A stretch of 36,150 nt of DNA from the NCBI GenBank assembly GCA_016202565.1, contig JACQOK010000232.1, positions 1 to 36,150 of the forward strand, written 5' to 3'. Positions 1 to 8,915 of the stretch are shown piece after piece. The DNA is from Betaproteobacteria bacterium (GTDB lineage: Bacteria; Pseudomonadota; Gammaproteobacteria; Burkholderiales; SG8-41). The number at the start of each line of letters is the position of its first letter. Positions within the stretch are counted from its first letter, which is position 1. The notes beneath the pieces were generated by a model. That model did not search any database and had not been told where the DNA came from. It saw nothing but the letters and a program-made list of their open reading frames with translations. A program made the position numbers and the translations under genes.

Positions 1-2209
<2,209 letters not shown>

Positions 2210-2310
2210 GGTTTCCTCCGAACGGTAGTAAGGCTTCGCCTGCCATCCGGTGATTGGTGCGGCGGAGCGTTGTCAATGGTAGCGCAGGCGGCGCAGCACG
2301 TGGTTCCGAT

Positions 2311-2348
2311 CTGTCTTGACAGAAGCACATACGGAAGCATTTAATGCT
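2311..2348 (+). promoter_or_regulatory. Promoter of the Lrp-type gene with two palindromes (candidate autoregulatory operator)
   Basis: TTGACA at 2316-2321 and TTTAAT at 2340-2345 are separated by 18 bp, a good sigma-70 match. CTGTC-TT-GACAG (2311-2322) is a perfect inverted repeat over the -35. AGCATT-T-AATGCT (2336-2348) is a perfect inverted repeat over the -10. The second one, with flanks, fits the E. coli Lrp consensus YAGHAWATTWTDCTR at 12 of 15 positions by my count. Lrp-family regulators commonly bind such sites in their own promoters, so autoregulation and possible control of divergent aceE are inferred. A TTGACA on the minus strand (2276-2271) could belong to the aceE promoter, but no convincing -10 follows it. 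Confidence 0.6.
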
Positions 2349-2374
2349 GTAAATAATAGGACATAGGAAATATC

Positions 2375-2866
2375 ATGCCGGAACAGCCGTTGGACGCGAT
2401 AGATTGGAAGATACTCGGCCGGCTGCAGGAGGACGCGCGCGCGTCGAACGTCGATCTCGCGCGTGCGGTGAACCTGTCGCCTTCGCCGTGCTTGAACCGC
2501 GTGCGCACGCTCGAGGCGAGCGGCATCATCAGCCGCTACGTCACGCTGCTCGACCCGCTCCGGCTCGGACTTACGGTGAGCGTATTCATCCAGGTCAGCC
2601 TGGAAAAGCAGATGCGCAACGCACTCGACACATTCGAGAATTCGGTGCTGGCCCGCGAAGAAGTCATGGAGTGCTATCTCATGACGGGCGACGCGGACTA
2701 CCTGCTGCGTGTCGTGGTGCCCGACGTGCAGTCGCTCGAGCGGTTCATCGTCGATTACCTCGCGCGGATTCCCGGTGTTGCGAGCATCAAATCGAGTTTT
2801 GCGTTGAAGCAGGTGAAATACAAGACGGCGTTGCCGCTACCTCGACCTGCCACGAAGCGCCGCTGA
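2375..2866 (+). CDS. Lrp/AsnC family transcriptional regulator
   Basis: 163-residue DNA-binding regulator of the feast/famine family, typically responding to amino acids or other small metabolites. The N-terminus ([19 protein letters not shown]) opens an AsnC-type helix-turn-helix spanning about residues 8-60, with the [25 protein letters not shown] recognition region. The C-terminal RAM/AsnC ligand domain follows from about residue 65, including [17 protein letters not shown]. The length is normal for the family. The start is ATG 2375 with AGGAAA 4 bp upstream. It is transcribed away from aceE from a clear promoter at 2316-2345. The ligand cannot be read from sequence. Divergence from aceE suggests pyruvate or branched-chain metabolism as a guess only. 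Confidence 0.93.
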   Translation: MPEQPLDAIDWKILGRLQEDARASNVDLARAVNLSPSPCLNRVRTLEASGIISRYVTLLDPLRLGLTVSVFIQVSLEKQMRNALDTFENSVLAREEVMECYLMTGDADYLLRVVVPDVQSLERFIVDYLARIPGVASIKSSFALKQVKYKTALPLPRPATKRR

Positions 2867-3105
2867 TTGAACTCGCGTGAATAGCGATTGACGAGTCGGC
2901 AACGGCGTCCTGCCCCCGCCCCAGCCGCTGCGCGGCGCCGAGTCCGGCGCGTTTCCCTTTTTACGAGTAGGGCCAATAGCAGCGGTAGGAGAACACCGCG
3001 GTAACAGGCAGCGTCGCGGCGGTCGCCTGTGCGTCCCACGGAAGCGTGTCCGCTTTTCGCCTACAGACACCCGCAGCCCACCAGCGTATGGTGGTCCCTC
3101 GGGGG

Positions 3106-3384
3106 ATGGAGCAAATGATGCAGGTGGATGTCGCCGGCCTGTCCGAAGAGGAACTGGCGAAAATAATAGTGGGTGAGCGCTGTTCCCAGTTCGGAGCGGT
3201 GGCGAATGTTTACATCGTGAAGGAGGACGGCCGGCATGCCTTTGCCCTTGCCGCCGTCGAAATGTCCACCCCGAGTGAACTGCTCGACGTGCTTCGGAGA
3301 CTCGGCGAATCGAAAGTCGACAGCATGGTGGTGATCCGGCTGGAACAGGAAGAGAAGACGGCAGCATCCCCCGGCAGAGCATAG
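3106..3384 (+). CDS. Small RRM-like protein of unknown function
   Basis: About 92 residues with the layout of a single RNA-recognition-motif-like fold: a first beta strand (MQVDVAGLSEEELAKI), a loop with CSQFGAVANVYIV, a central strand HAFALAAVEM, then a helix and SMVVIRLEQE. CSQFG followed by a V/I-rich strand resembles the region before RNP1, but the aromatic RNP residues are poor, so RNA binding is not assured. Several in-frame starts exist: GTG/ATG codons from 3046, ATG 3106, ATG 3115 and ATG 3118. GGAG at 3108-3111 would serve ATG 3118, while GGGGG abuts ATG 3106. I give 3106 with 3118 as a close alternative. The 180 bp after the Lrp gene show no other feature. Confidence 0.6.
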   Translation: MEQMMQVDVAGLSEEELAKIIVGERCSQFGAVANVYIVKEDGRHAFALAAVEMSTPSELLDVLRRLGESKVDSMVVIRLEQEEKTAASPGRA

Positions 3385-3609
3385 CAAAGCGCAAGTCCCG
3401 GTTTCCCCCTGCACCGCATATAGCCCGGGTGTGCCGCACAGCGGCGGCCAGCCCCAGGGTCTTCTTGAGCGCTTCGGGCCGGAGCCGTATTGGGATCGTC
3501 GTGGGGATACGACCGCGTAGGCGCGCAGGCAGCCGAGTTGGCATGCGAGGAATTCGTATTGCGGGATCAGAGACCGCGGCGGGAATAATAACGCGGCGCT
3601 GACTGTATC

Positions 3610-3638
3610 TTGCCACTCGGTATGTTTTGGCCTAGCCT
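3610..3638 (+). promoter_or_regulatory. Weak sigma-70-like promoter before the isochorismatase-fold gene
   Basis: TTGCCA (3610-3615), a 17 bp spacer and TAGCCT (3633-3638) lie 45 bp before the start codon. The -10 is poor, so this is tentative. The rest of 3385-3605, about 220 bp after the RRM-like gene, contains no gene or structure that I can support. Confidence 0.25.
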
Positions 3639-3682
3639 TTAACGCCGTTTCTTAACCGTCATTCGCAAATCCGGAGGAGAAA

Positions 3683-4357
3683 ATGAACAATCCGAATCGA
3701 GAACCCCCGCTGGCGATAAAGAAAAGCACGCACCTGTCCTGCATGCTGCGGCTCGCAGCCGCAGCAGGGTTTGGCCTTGCTGTTTCCTCTGCGCCCGCGC
3801 AGAGCATCATAGACGAGTGGGCGAATGTGAAAACGCCGCCCGCGCCCCCGCTGAAACCGGTCACGGTCGATCCCAAGACCACCGCGCTGCTGATGCTCGA
3901 TTTCATGAACTCGAATTGCGGGAAGCGGCCGCGCTGCATGGCGTCGCTGCCGGCGGTCAAGAAATTCCTCGCCGAAGCGCGCGCCAAGGGGATGATGGTC
4001 GTGTACACGACGGGTCCCGGCGGCAAGGTTGCCGACACCCTGCAAGACGTTGCTCCCGTCGGCAGCGAGCCGGTCATCACGGCGGGGCCGGACAAGTTCC
4101 TGAATACCGATCTGGACAAGATTCTGAAGGACAAAGGCGTCCAGACCGTCATCGCCATCGGCACGGCGGCGCATGGCGCGGTGCTTTACACCGGCAGCGC
4201 GGCGGGATTGCGCGGAATGAAGGTCATCGTTCCGGTGGACGGCATGTCGGCCGCCGTGAACACCTACGAGGAACAATACACGGCATGGCACCTCGCCAAC
4301 GCGCCGGTGTTATCGCGCAACGTGACGCTGACGAAATTCGATATGGTCAAGTTCTGA
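3683..4357 (+). CDS. Exported isochorismatase-fold protein lacking the nucleophilic Cys
   Basis: 224 residues. An N-terminal signal-like segment (MLRLAAAAGFGLAVSSAPAQS, about 21-41, probable cleavage after APA) is followed by a cysteine-hydrolase/isochorismatase fold. The family aspartate is visible in LLMLDFMNSN (D73) and the lysine in GPDKFLNTDL (K138). At the nucleophile motif, usually GVATNVCV, the protein reads GTAAHGAV, so the catalytic Cys position is Ala166. The downstream RGMKVIVPVDGMSA matches the conserved strand after the helix. It is therefore probably a periplasmic protein of this fold with a changed or lost hydrolase activity; substrate unknown. GGAGGAG lies 5 bp before ATG 3683. 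The two DFMNSNCGKRPRC cysteines could form a disulfide. A DoxX remnant follows 41 bp downstream. Confidence 0.85.
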   Translation: MNNPNREPPLAIKKSTHLSCMLRLAAAAGFGLAVSSAPAQSIIDEWANVKTPPAPPLKPVTVDPKTTALLMLDFMNSNCGKRPRCMASLPAVKKFLAEARAKGMMVVYTTGPGGKVADTLQDVAPVGSEPVITAGPDKFLNTDLDKILKDKGVQTVIAIGTAAHGAVLYTGSAAGLRGMKVIVPVDGMSAAVNTYEEQYTAWHLANAPVLSRNVTLTKFDMVKF

Positions 4358-4398
4358 TCGCCATCCCCGCGCGGGCGCCGAAATGGGAGGGGAGAACC

Positions 4399-4506
4399 AT
4401 GGAAGCACTATGTAACTTTGCCAAAAACTACGCGCCGCTCGCGGGGCGATTTCTGATCACCTTCATATTCCTGCGATCTGCGCTCGACACAGGTCAGAAA
4501 TCGTAG
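4399..4506 (+). pseudogene. DoxX-family remnant (N-terminal 35 codons only)
   Basis: ATG 4399, preceded by GGAGGGGAGA, opens a 35-codon frame reading MEALCNFAKNYAPLAGRFL then ITFIFLRSALDTGQKS and TAG at 4504. The beginning matches the first transmembrane helix of DoxX-family membrane proteins, typically 130-150 residues with L.GR.LL..IFL.SG. The frame stops where the family would continue, and no further DoxX-like sequence follows. This looks like a 5' fragment left by a deletion whose translation signal is intact. It could instead be a genuine one-helix peptide. Confidence 0.5.
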
Positions 4507-4638
4507 AGGCGGGCGCGCAGTCTGCTATCATTCCCCGGCAAGACACCGATTACACGGTGAACGCAAGTCGTCGCTGCAGGCAGCGACGGAAAGGCGATTC
4601 GCCGGCACCGCCGACACTCGACCACAGGAGGATCCGCC

Positions 4639-5598
4639 ATGAACAGAATTCTTGTAACCGCACTGGCCGCATTCGTGCTCGCGACCGGCGCCCATGCCCA
4701 GCAGCAGGTGCGCCTCTCGATATCCACCGGCGGCACCGGCGGCGTGTGGTATCCGATGGGCGGCGCCATGGCGAACGTGTTGTCCAAGCACATGCCGAAC
4801 GCGGCGGTCACGGCGGAGGTCACCGGCGGCAGCGTGGATAACATGAAACTGCTCGCCACGCGCAGAACCGAAATCGCCTTCTCCATGGTGGATACCGCGT
4901 GGGAGGGCTTGAACGGCACCGGCAAGTTCAAGGACAACAAGGTGGCGATGCGCACGCTCGCGGTGGTGCACCCGCTCGTCATGCACGTGGTCACGACCGA
5001 AGGCCGGGGCATCGAGAAGATCGCGGACTTCAAGGGCAAGCGCGTGTCCACCGGTTCGCCCGGCAGCGGCACGGAAATCATGGCGCTGCGCATTCTCGAA
5101 GCCCACGGCATCAATCCGGAGAAGGATCTCACGCGCGAGCGCCTGAGCGTCGTGGAGGCCGGCAACGCGCTGAAGGACCGCAAGATCGATGCCTTCATGC
5201 ATGCCGCGGGCGTCCCGATCCCCGCGGTAACCGACGTCGCCGCCACGCCCGGCCACAAGATCAAGCTCATCGATCACGCCAGTCCGGTGGAAGCACTGCG
5301 CAAGAAGTACGGCCCGATTTACGCCGCGGGCAAGGTCCCGGCGCGTTCTTATCCGGGCCAGGATAAGGAGAATCAGACGATCAACGTCTGGGGCGTTCTG
5401 TTCGTCCACGAGACCATGAGCGAGAAACTCGTCTACGACATTCTGAAAACCCTGTTCGAGCGCCATCAGGACATCGTGATCGCCCACCGCGAAGCGGCGA
5501 ACATGACGCTGGAGAATCAGACGATCGGGGCGACCGCCGTGCCGTGGCATCCCGGCGCCGTGAAGTACTTCGCCGACCGCGGCATCACGGTGAAATAA
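4639..5598 (+). CDS. TAXI-family TRAP transporter solute-binding protein
   Basis: 319-residue periplasmic receptor of the TRAP-associated extracytoplasmic immunogenic (TAXI) type. A signal peptide (MNRILVTALAAFVLATGAHA, cleavage about residue 20) is followed by the diagnostic ISTGGTGGVWYPMGGAMA, then VTGGSVDNMKLL, the ligand-region KRVSTGSPGSGTE, and the C-terminal helices ending at GITVK. TAXI proteins capture organic acids such as glutamate or C4-dicarboxylates and pass them to a fused TRAP permease. No permease gene is adjacent, so this is an orphan receptor. AGGAGG sits 7 bp before ATG. The 130 bp upstream hold no clear promoter. A G/C-rich repeat array follows directly. Confidence 0.93.
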   Translation: MNRILVTALAAFVLATGAHAQQQVRLSISTGGTGGVWYPMGGAMANVLSKHMPNAAVTAEVTGGSVDNMKLLATRRTEIAFSMVDTAWEGLNGTGKFKDNKVAMRTLAVVHPLVMHVVTTEGRGIEKIADFKGKRVSTGSPGSGTEIMALRILEAHGINPEKDLTRERLSVVEAGNALKDRKIDAFMHAAGVPIPAVTDVAATPGHKIKLIDHASPVEALRKKYGPIYAAGKVPARSYPGQDKENQTINVWGVLFVHETMSEKLVYDILKTLFERHQDIVIAHREAANMTLENQTIGATAVPWHPGAVKYFADRGITVK

Positions 5599-5627
5599 AG
5601 GCGGCTCCCTCCCCCCAATAGGACAGG

Positions 5628-5872
5628 TTCCCTCCCCCTTGATGGGGGGCGAGGGTGGGGGTGAACGGTGCACATCCCGAAGGCCATGAACTTCACCACA
5701 AGCGACATCGCGCCAGATATTTCCCTCCCCATTTTCAAAGGGGGAGGGGCAGGGTGGGGGTTGTGACCGCCGCGCGTCTGCACGACATCGCGCAAAATAT
5801 TTCCCTCCCCATTTCCAAGGGGGCGGGATAGGGTGGGGGTAGTGACCGCTACACGTCTGAACGACATCGCGC
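5628..5872. repeat. Tandem G/C-rich repeat (about 80 bp unit) running into the aminotransferase start
   Basis: TTCCCTCCCC occurs at 5628, 5721 and 5801 (a variant at about 5605), each followed by a pyrimidine/purine-switched half with AGGGTGGGGGT. The last two units are near-identical over about 80 bp. Each ends with GTGACCGC...CGTCTG and CGACATCGCGC, seen at 5703, 5783 and 5862. The final copy of this tail is the first codons of the downstream aminotransferase gene. CCTCCCC..GGGGAGGG units are common dispersed intergenic repeats in beta- and gammaproteobacteria. Here the unit has been amplified together with the 5' end of a gene. Confidence 0.8.
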
Positions 5873-6999
5873 CTTTCCGGGTAATGGAAATCCTCGCCCG
5901 CGCGCACGAACTGGAGCGGGAGGGCCGCTCGATCGTCCACATGGAGATCGGGGAGCCGGATTTCCCAACGCCGCAGCCGATCTGCGCGGCCGGCATGGCG
6001 GCGCTCGCGAAGGGCGAGCTTTTTTACACGGCGGCGCAGGGGCTGCCGGCGCTGCGGGAGGCGATTTCCGGCTTCTATCGCATGCGTTACGGCGTCGACG
6101 TTCCCGCCTCGCGCATCATCGTCACCACCGGATCGTCAGGCGCGCTGCTCCTTGCAGTCGCGGCGCTCGTCAATCCCGGCGATCGCGTGCTGGTGGCCGA
6201 TCCCGGCTACCCGTGCAACCGTCATTTCGTGCGCCTGATGGAAGGCGAGCCGGTCGGTGTGGCGGTCGGCGCCGACAGCAATTACCAGCTCACGCCGGAA
6301 CTCATCGAACAGCACTGGGACAGCCGCACGGTCGCCGCGCTCGCGGCGTCCCCTTCGAACCCAACCGGCACGCTGATCCCGACGGCGCACCTCAAGGAGA
6401 TGGCTGAATTCGCGAGAGCGCGCGGCGGCACGTTGATCGTCGATGAGATCTACCACGGGCTCGTCTACGCGGGCGATGTGACAACGGCGCTGGCACTCGC
6501 CGACGATGTCTTCGTCATCAACAGCTTTTCCAAGTACTTCAACATGACCGGCTGGCGGCTGGGCTGGATGGTGGTCCCCGACCGCTACGTGACCGAGATC
6601 GACAAGCTCGCGCAGAACTTCTATCTCGCCGCGCCTACGCCGGCGCAGCACGCCGCGCTCGCCGCGTTCAAGCCCGAAACGCTCGCGATTCTGGAGGCGC
6701 GCCGCAACGAGTTCCAGGCACGGCGCGACTACCTCGTGCCTGCGCTGCGCGCGTTCGGCTTCGACATCCCGCAGACCCCGCAAGGCGCGTTCTACATCTA
6801 CGCCGGCTGTAGCCGGCTCACACAGGACAGCGTCGCCTTTGCGCGCGATCTGCTCGAGCAGGCAGGTGTCGCGATCACGCCGGGCATCGACTTCGGATCG
6901 AACGCACCGGAGCGCCATGTGCGCTTCGCATACACCAATTCCCTCGAACGGCTGCAGGAAGGCGTGCGCCGCATCGGCGAGTTCCTCGGCAAACGGTAA
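5833..6999 (+). CDS. PLP-dependent class I/II aminotransferase
   Basis: 388 residues, fold type I aminotransferase close to aspartate/aromatic or alanine-type enzymes (AAT_I). Visible motifs are HMEIGEPDFPTP near residue 37, the PLP-phosphate loop TTGSSGALL, ASPSNPTGT (N/P binding, about 172-180), IVDEIYHGLVY, and the Schiff-base lysine in NSFSKYFNMTGWRLGW (K234). The C-terminal HVRFAYTNS contains the substrate-carboxylate Arg. The start is uncertain: GTG 5833, GTG 5842 (VTATRLNDIAPFRVM, matching the family N-terminus) or ATG 5884. The first ten or so codons lie in the final unit of the upstream repeat, and the repeat's GGTGGGGG may act as the ribosome-binding site. The substrate cannot be told from sequence. 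Confidence 0.93.
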   Translation: MGVVTATRLNDIAPFRVMEILARAHELEREGRSIVHMEIGEPDFPTPQPICAAGMAALAKGELFYTAAQGLPALREAISGFYRMRYGVDVPASRIIVTTGSSGALLLAVAALVNPGDRVLVADPGYPCNRHFVRLMEGEPVGVAVGADSNYQLTPELIEQHWDSRTVAALAASPSNPTGTLIPTAHLKEMAEFARARGGTLIVDEIYHGLVYAGDVTTALALADDVFVINSFSKYFNMTGWRLGWMVVPDRYVTEIDKLAQNFYLAAPTPAQHAALAAFKPETLAILEARRNEFQARRDYLVPALRAFGFDIPQTPQGAFYIYAGCSRLTQDSVAFARDLLEQAGVAITPGIDFGSNAPERHVRFAYTNSLERLQEGVRRIGEFLGKR

Positions 7000-7025
7000 C
7001 TTTATTTGCCAATCGAGGGTGAGCT

Positions 7026-7718
7026 GTGGGAGTAATCGGCCAAAGCAAAGGCGCTCCCGCAGAGGACGTGGTCGTTTTCTCGATAGTCAATCTATCGGTG
7101 TGCTCGGAATGTCGTGCCGAACTGTCGAAGGGCGACTTCTTGCGGATGGAGAAGGAGAAACCTCTCTGTCTCGACTGCGCCGATCTCGGGCATCTGGTAT
7201 ACCTTCCGCGCGGTGACACGGCCTTGACGCGCCGCAGCCGCAAGTACTCCGCCCTGTCCGCGGTCGTCGTGCGCTTCAGCCGGTCGCGTCGGAGATACGA
7301 ACGTCAGGGCGTGCTGGTCGAACCGGCGGCGCTCGAGCGCGCGGAGCAAGAATGCCTGAGTGACGAGGAGCGCCGGCGCGCGGCGCGTGCGCGCGCGGCT
7401 CTTCTTCGTGAACGTGTTGATACGCAGTACGTAGCGGAGTTTACGGAACGGATCCGGTCGATGTACCCGGCCTGTCCCGCCGATGAGGCCGAGGCGATCG
7501 CGAAGCATGCCTGCGAGAAGTACAGCGGACGCGTCGGACGCTCGGCGGCCGCCAAGCGGTTCGATGACGACGCTATCGAGCTGGCGGTGAAGGCACACGT
7601 GCGGCATGCGCATACGGAATACGACCGGTTGCTCGGGCGAGGCTGGGATCGGGCGGATGCGCGATCTGCGGTTGCGGCGACCGTCGCCCGCGTCATGGAG
7701 CGTTGGCGCGGGGTGTGA
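7026..7718 (+). CDS. DUF2293-type protein with N-terminal zinc-ribbon-like motif
   Basis: 230 residues, function unknown. The N-terminal part has CSEC (about 27-30) and CLDC (about 48-51) separated by about 17 residues, a plausible structural zinc site. An Arg-rich region (FSRSRRRYERQG) and a charged helix (EERRRAARARAALLRERV) follow. The last 85 residues, from about FTERIRSMYPACPADEAEAIAKHACEKYSGRVGRS onward, look like DUF2293. The basic character suggests nucleic-acid association, but this is inference. Start GTG 7026 has GAGGGTGAG upstream. It lies 26 bp after the aminotransferase stop, possibly cotranscribed. Confidence 0.75.
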   Translation: MGVIGQSKGAPAEDVVVFSIVNLSVCSECRAELSKGDFLRMEKEKPLCLDCADLGHLVYLPRGDTALTRRSRKYSALSAVVVRFSRSRRRYERQGVLVEPAALERAEQECLSDEERRRAARARAALLRERVDTQYVAEFTERIRSMYPACPADEAEAIAKHACEKYSGRVGRSAAAKRFDDDAIELAVKAHVRHAHTEYDRLLGRGWDRADARSAVAATVARVMERWRGV

Positions 7719-7912
7719 GGCACAGCCACGGCGGTCGAATCTTTCAACCCTCGCCTTACGTGCGCAACATGCGATGAGCGCACGATTCATTCGCGCGCTT
7801 GTGACCGAACGCGAGGTGGACCGTCAGCAGCGCAGCGCCGAGCTTTCCGCCTTCGATAACCATATACATCTGGACATGCCAGCGCATATGCATATACCCG
7901 ACGGAACCTTCA

Positions 7913-7976
7913 GTAGATTTAGGGTCGGAGTCACTTTTCCTGTAGCGAGAAAAGTCACTCGGACTCCATTAATCCC
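7913..7976. repeat. RAYT/REP-like imperfect palindrome
   Basis: GGGTCGGAGTCACTTTTC (7922-7939) is mirrored, with one gap and two mismatches, by GAAAAGTCACTCGGACTCC about 9 bases further on. ATTTA and ATTAAT flank the outside. The core resembles the GGGTCAGAGT...ACTTTTC palindromes that accompany REP-associated Y1 transposases in proteobacteria, as I remember them. No transposase gene is present, so it is a solitary copy. It lies just upstream of the truncated osmC-like copy, inside a 280 bp stretch (7719-8001) with no convincing gene. Confidence 0.6.
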
Positions 7977-8001
7977 GAGGCCGCAAAGGAGGAGAAGCAA
8001 A

Positions 8002-8172
8002 ATGACGCAGGGCGAAGTCCGAAGCTACACGGTTAACGCGCGCTCGACCGGCACATTCGGGCGGGTGCTCTGCAATACCCGCAAACATCACTTTGTCGTT
8101 GATGGCCCCGTCCAGAACGGCTGTCCAGGGGAGGCGATCACGCCCGCGGAATTTTTCCTTACGGGAATCGCC
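8002..8172 (+). pseudogene. Truncated second copy of the osmC-like gene
   Basis: 57 codons starting at ATG 8002 with AAGGAGGAG 7 bp upstream, reading MTQGEVRSYTVNARST and ending at FLTGIA. They align without gaps to the 5' end of the complete osmC-like gene at 10813. I count 15 differences in 171 bases (about 91% identity), 12 of them synonymous, so this copy evolved as a working gene before it was cut. Homology ends one codon before the codons for A58 and the redox cysteine C59, and unrelated sequence leads straight into the brnTA promoter. The same reading frame continues, without a stop, into the shifted part of brnT and ends at 8514, so a chimeric 170-residue product is formally possible. 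Confidence 0.85.
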
Positions 8173-8208
8173 TGTGTGTGCGAGCGTTGGGGACGCTTTC
8201 CACCCTCA

Positions 8209-8237
8209 TTGACTCTGTGCACATGTGTGCATACAAT
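8209..8237 (+). promoter_or_regulatory. brnTA promoter with palindromic operator in the spacer
   Basis: TTGACT (8209-8214), a 17 bp spacer and TACAAT (8232-8237) form a near-consensus sigma-70 promoter. The spacer contains the palindrome TGCACA-TG-TGTGCA (8218-8231), well placed for autorepression by the BrnTA complex, which is known to repress its own promoter. Only 5 bp separate the -10 from the brnT ATG at 8243, so transcription would start at or next to the A of ATG. The message would be leaderless, and no Shine-Dalgarno is possible. Confidence 0.75.
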
Positions 8238-8242
8238 GGTGC

Positions 8243-8514
8243 ATGGACTACGAGTGGGACGAAGAAAAGGCAACGGCCAATCTTCGAAAACACGAAGTCG
8301 ATTTGCGGACGCGGTAGGCGTATTCGATGATCCCCACGCGCTTTCGATGCGAGATACAACGCCGCACGAAGAGCGCTTCATCGCGGTTGGCGCAGATTTT
8401 CTAGGCCGTATCCTGGTCGTAGTCTACACATATCGCGGTGAGCGGATTCGCATCATCTCCGCGCGCCGCGCGACTTCTTCTGAACGCAAGACCTACGAAC
8501 AGGGTGCCACATGA
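8243..8514 (+). pseudogene. brnT: brnT toxin gene, frameshifted
   Basis: BrnT is a RelE-like ribonuclease toxin that slows translation. From ATG 8243 the frame reads MDYEWDEEKATANLRKHEVD, the typical BrnT N-terminus, then LRTR and TAG at 8315. One extra T after GAT (8300-8302) would restore VDFADAVGVFDDP and the rest of the protein (ERFIAVGADFLGRILVVVYT...RIISARRATSSERKTYE), which is intact in the neighbouring frame to TGA 8514. This is therefore a single-base deletion, or an assembly error, in an otherwise complete 90-residue gene. Family residues (WDE, H, ER, R, SAR..) are retained. brnA starts at 8511 and overlaps by ATGA, the usual toxin-first arrangement. Confidence 0.88.
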
Positions 8515-8816
8515 AACGGGAATATGATTTTTCCCGCGCAAAGCGCGGACCGGTCGCACCCGCCGCCAAGGGCAAGACCCGAATAACCATTCGGATCGAC
8601 GACGATATTCTCGACTGGTTTCGCCATCGGGTTCACGAACAGGGCGGCGGCAACTATCAGACCCTTATCAACCTCGCTCTGCGGGAACACATTACCCGGG
8701 AAGACGGGATCCTCGCTGAGACACTGCGGCGAGTGCTCCGCGAGGAAATGGCGACCTACGCTGCAGCGTCAACCGCACGTGCAATGCGGAGCTCGCGCAA
8801 ACGCACGGCTCGTTAA
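8511..8816 (+). CDS. brnA: BrnA-family antitoxin
   Basis: 101 residues. The central KTRITIRIDDDILDWFRHRVHEQGGGNYQTLINLALREHI (about 22-62) is the BrnA signature: a ribbon-helix-helix DNA-binding part in which the beta strand TRITIRID pairs in the dimer. BrnA neutralises BrnT and represses the operon, probably through the palindrome at 8218-8231. Its ATG overlaps the stop of brnT (ATGA), implying coupled translation. The basic tail (RSSRKRTAR) is longer than in typical family members. The antitoxin is intact although the toxin frame is broken. Confidence 0.9.
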   Translation: MKREYDFSRAKRGPVAPAAKGKTRITIRIDDDILDWFRHRVHEQGGGNYQTLINLALREHITREDGILAETLRRVLREEMATYAAASTARAMRSSRKRTAR

Positions 8817-8915
8817 CGCCGACGTTGAGCCTATAGAGCCGCCAGGGGGAGACCTCCGCTCACGAAAGGGATCATCGATTGGTGCGTTTGGGTCGGCACG
8901 GAGCGCGTTGGAAAA

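Noticed and set aside
2837-3616. A 259-codon minus-strand open frame
   Set aside because: Arg/Pro/Ser-rich with no motif and overlapping the RRM-like gene in antisense; no start signals.
8300-8317. Programmed ribosomal frameshift in brnT
   Set aside because: Only three T in a row, no slippery heptamer, and no downstream structure seen; a simple deletion or sequencing error explains it better.
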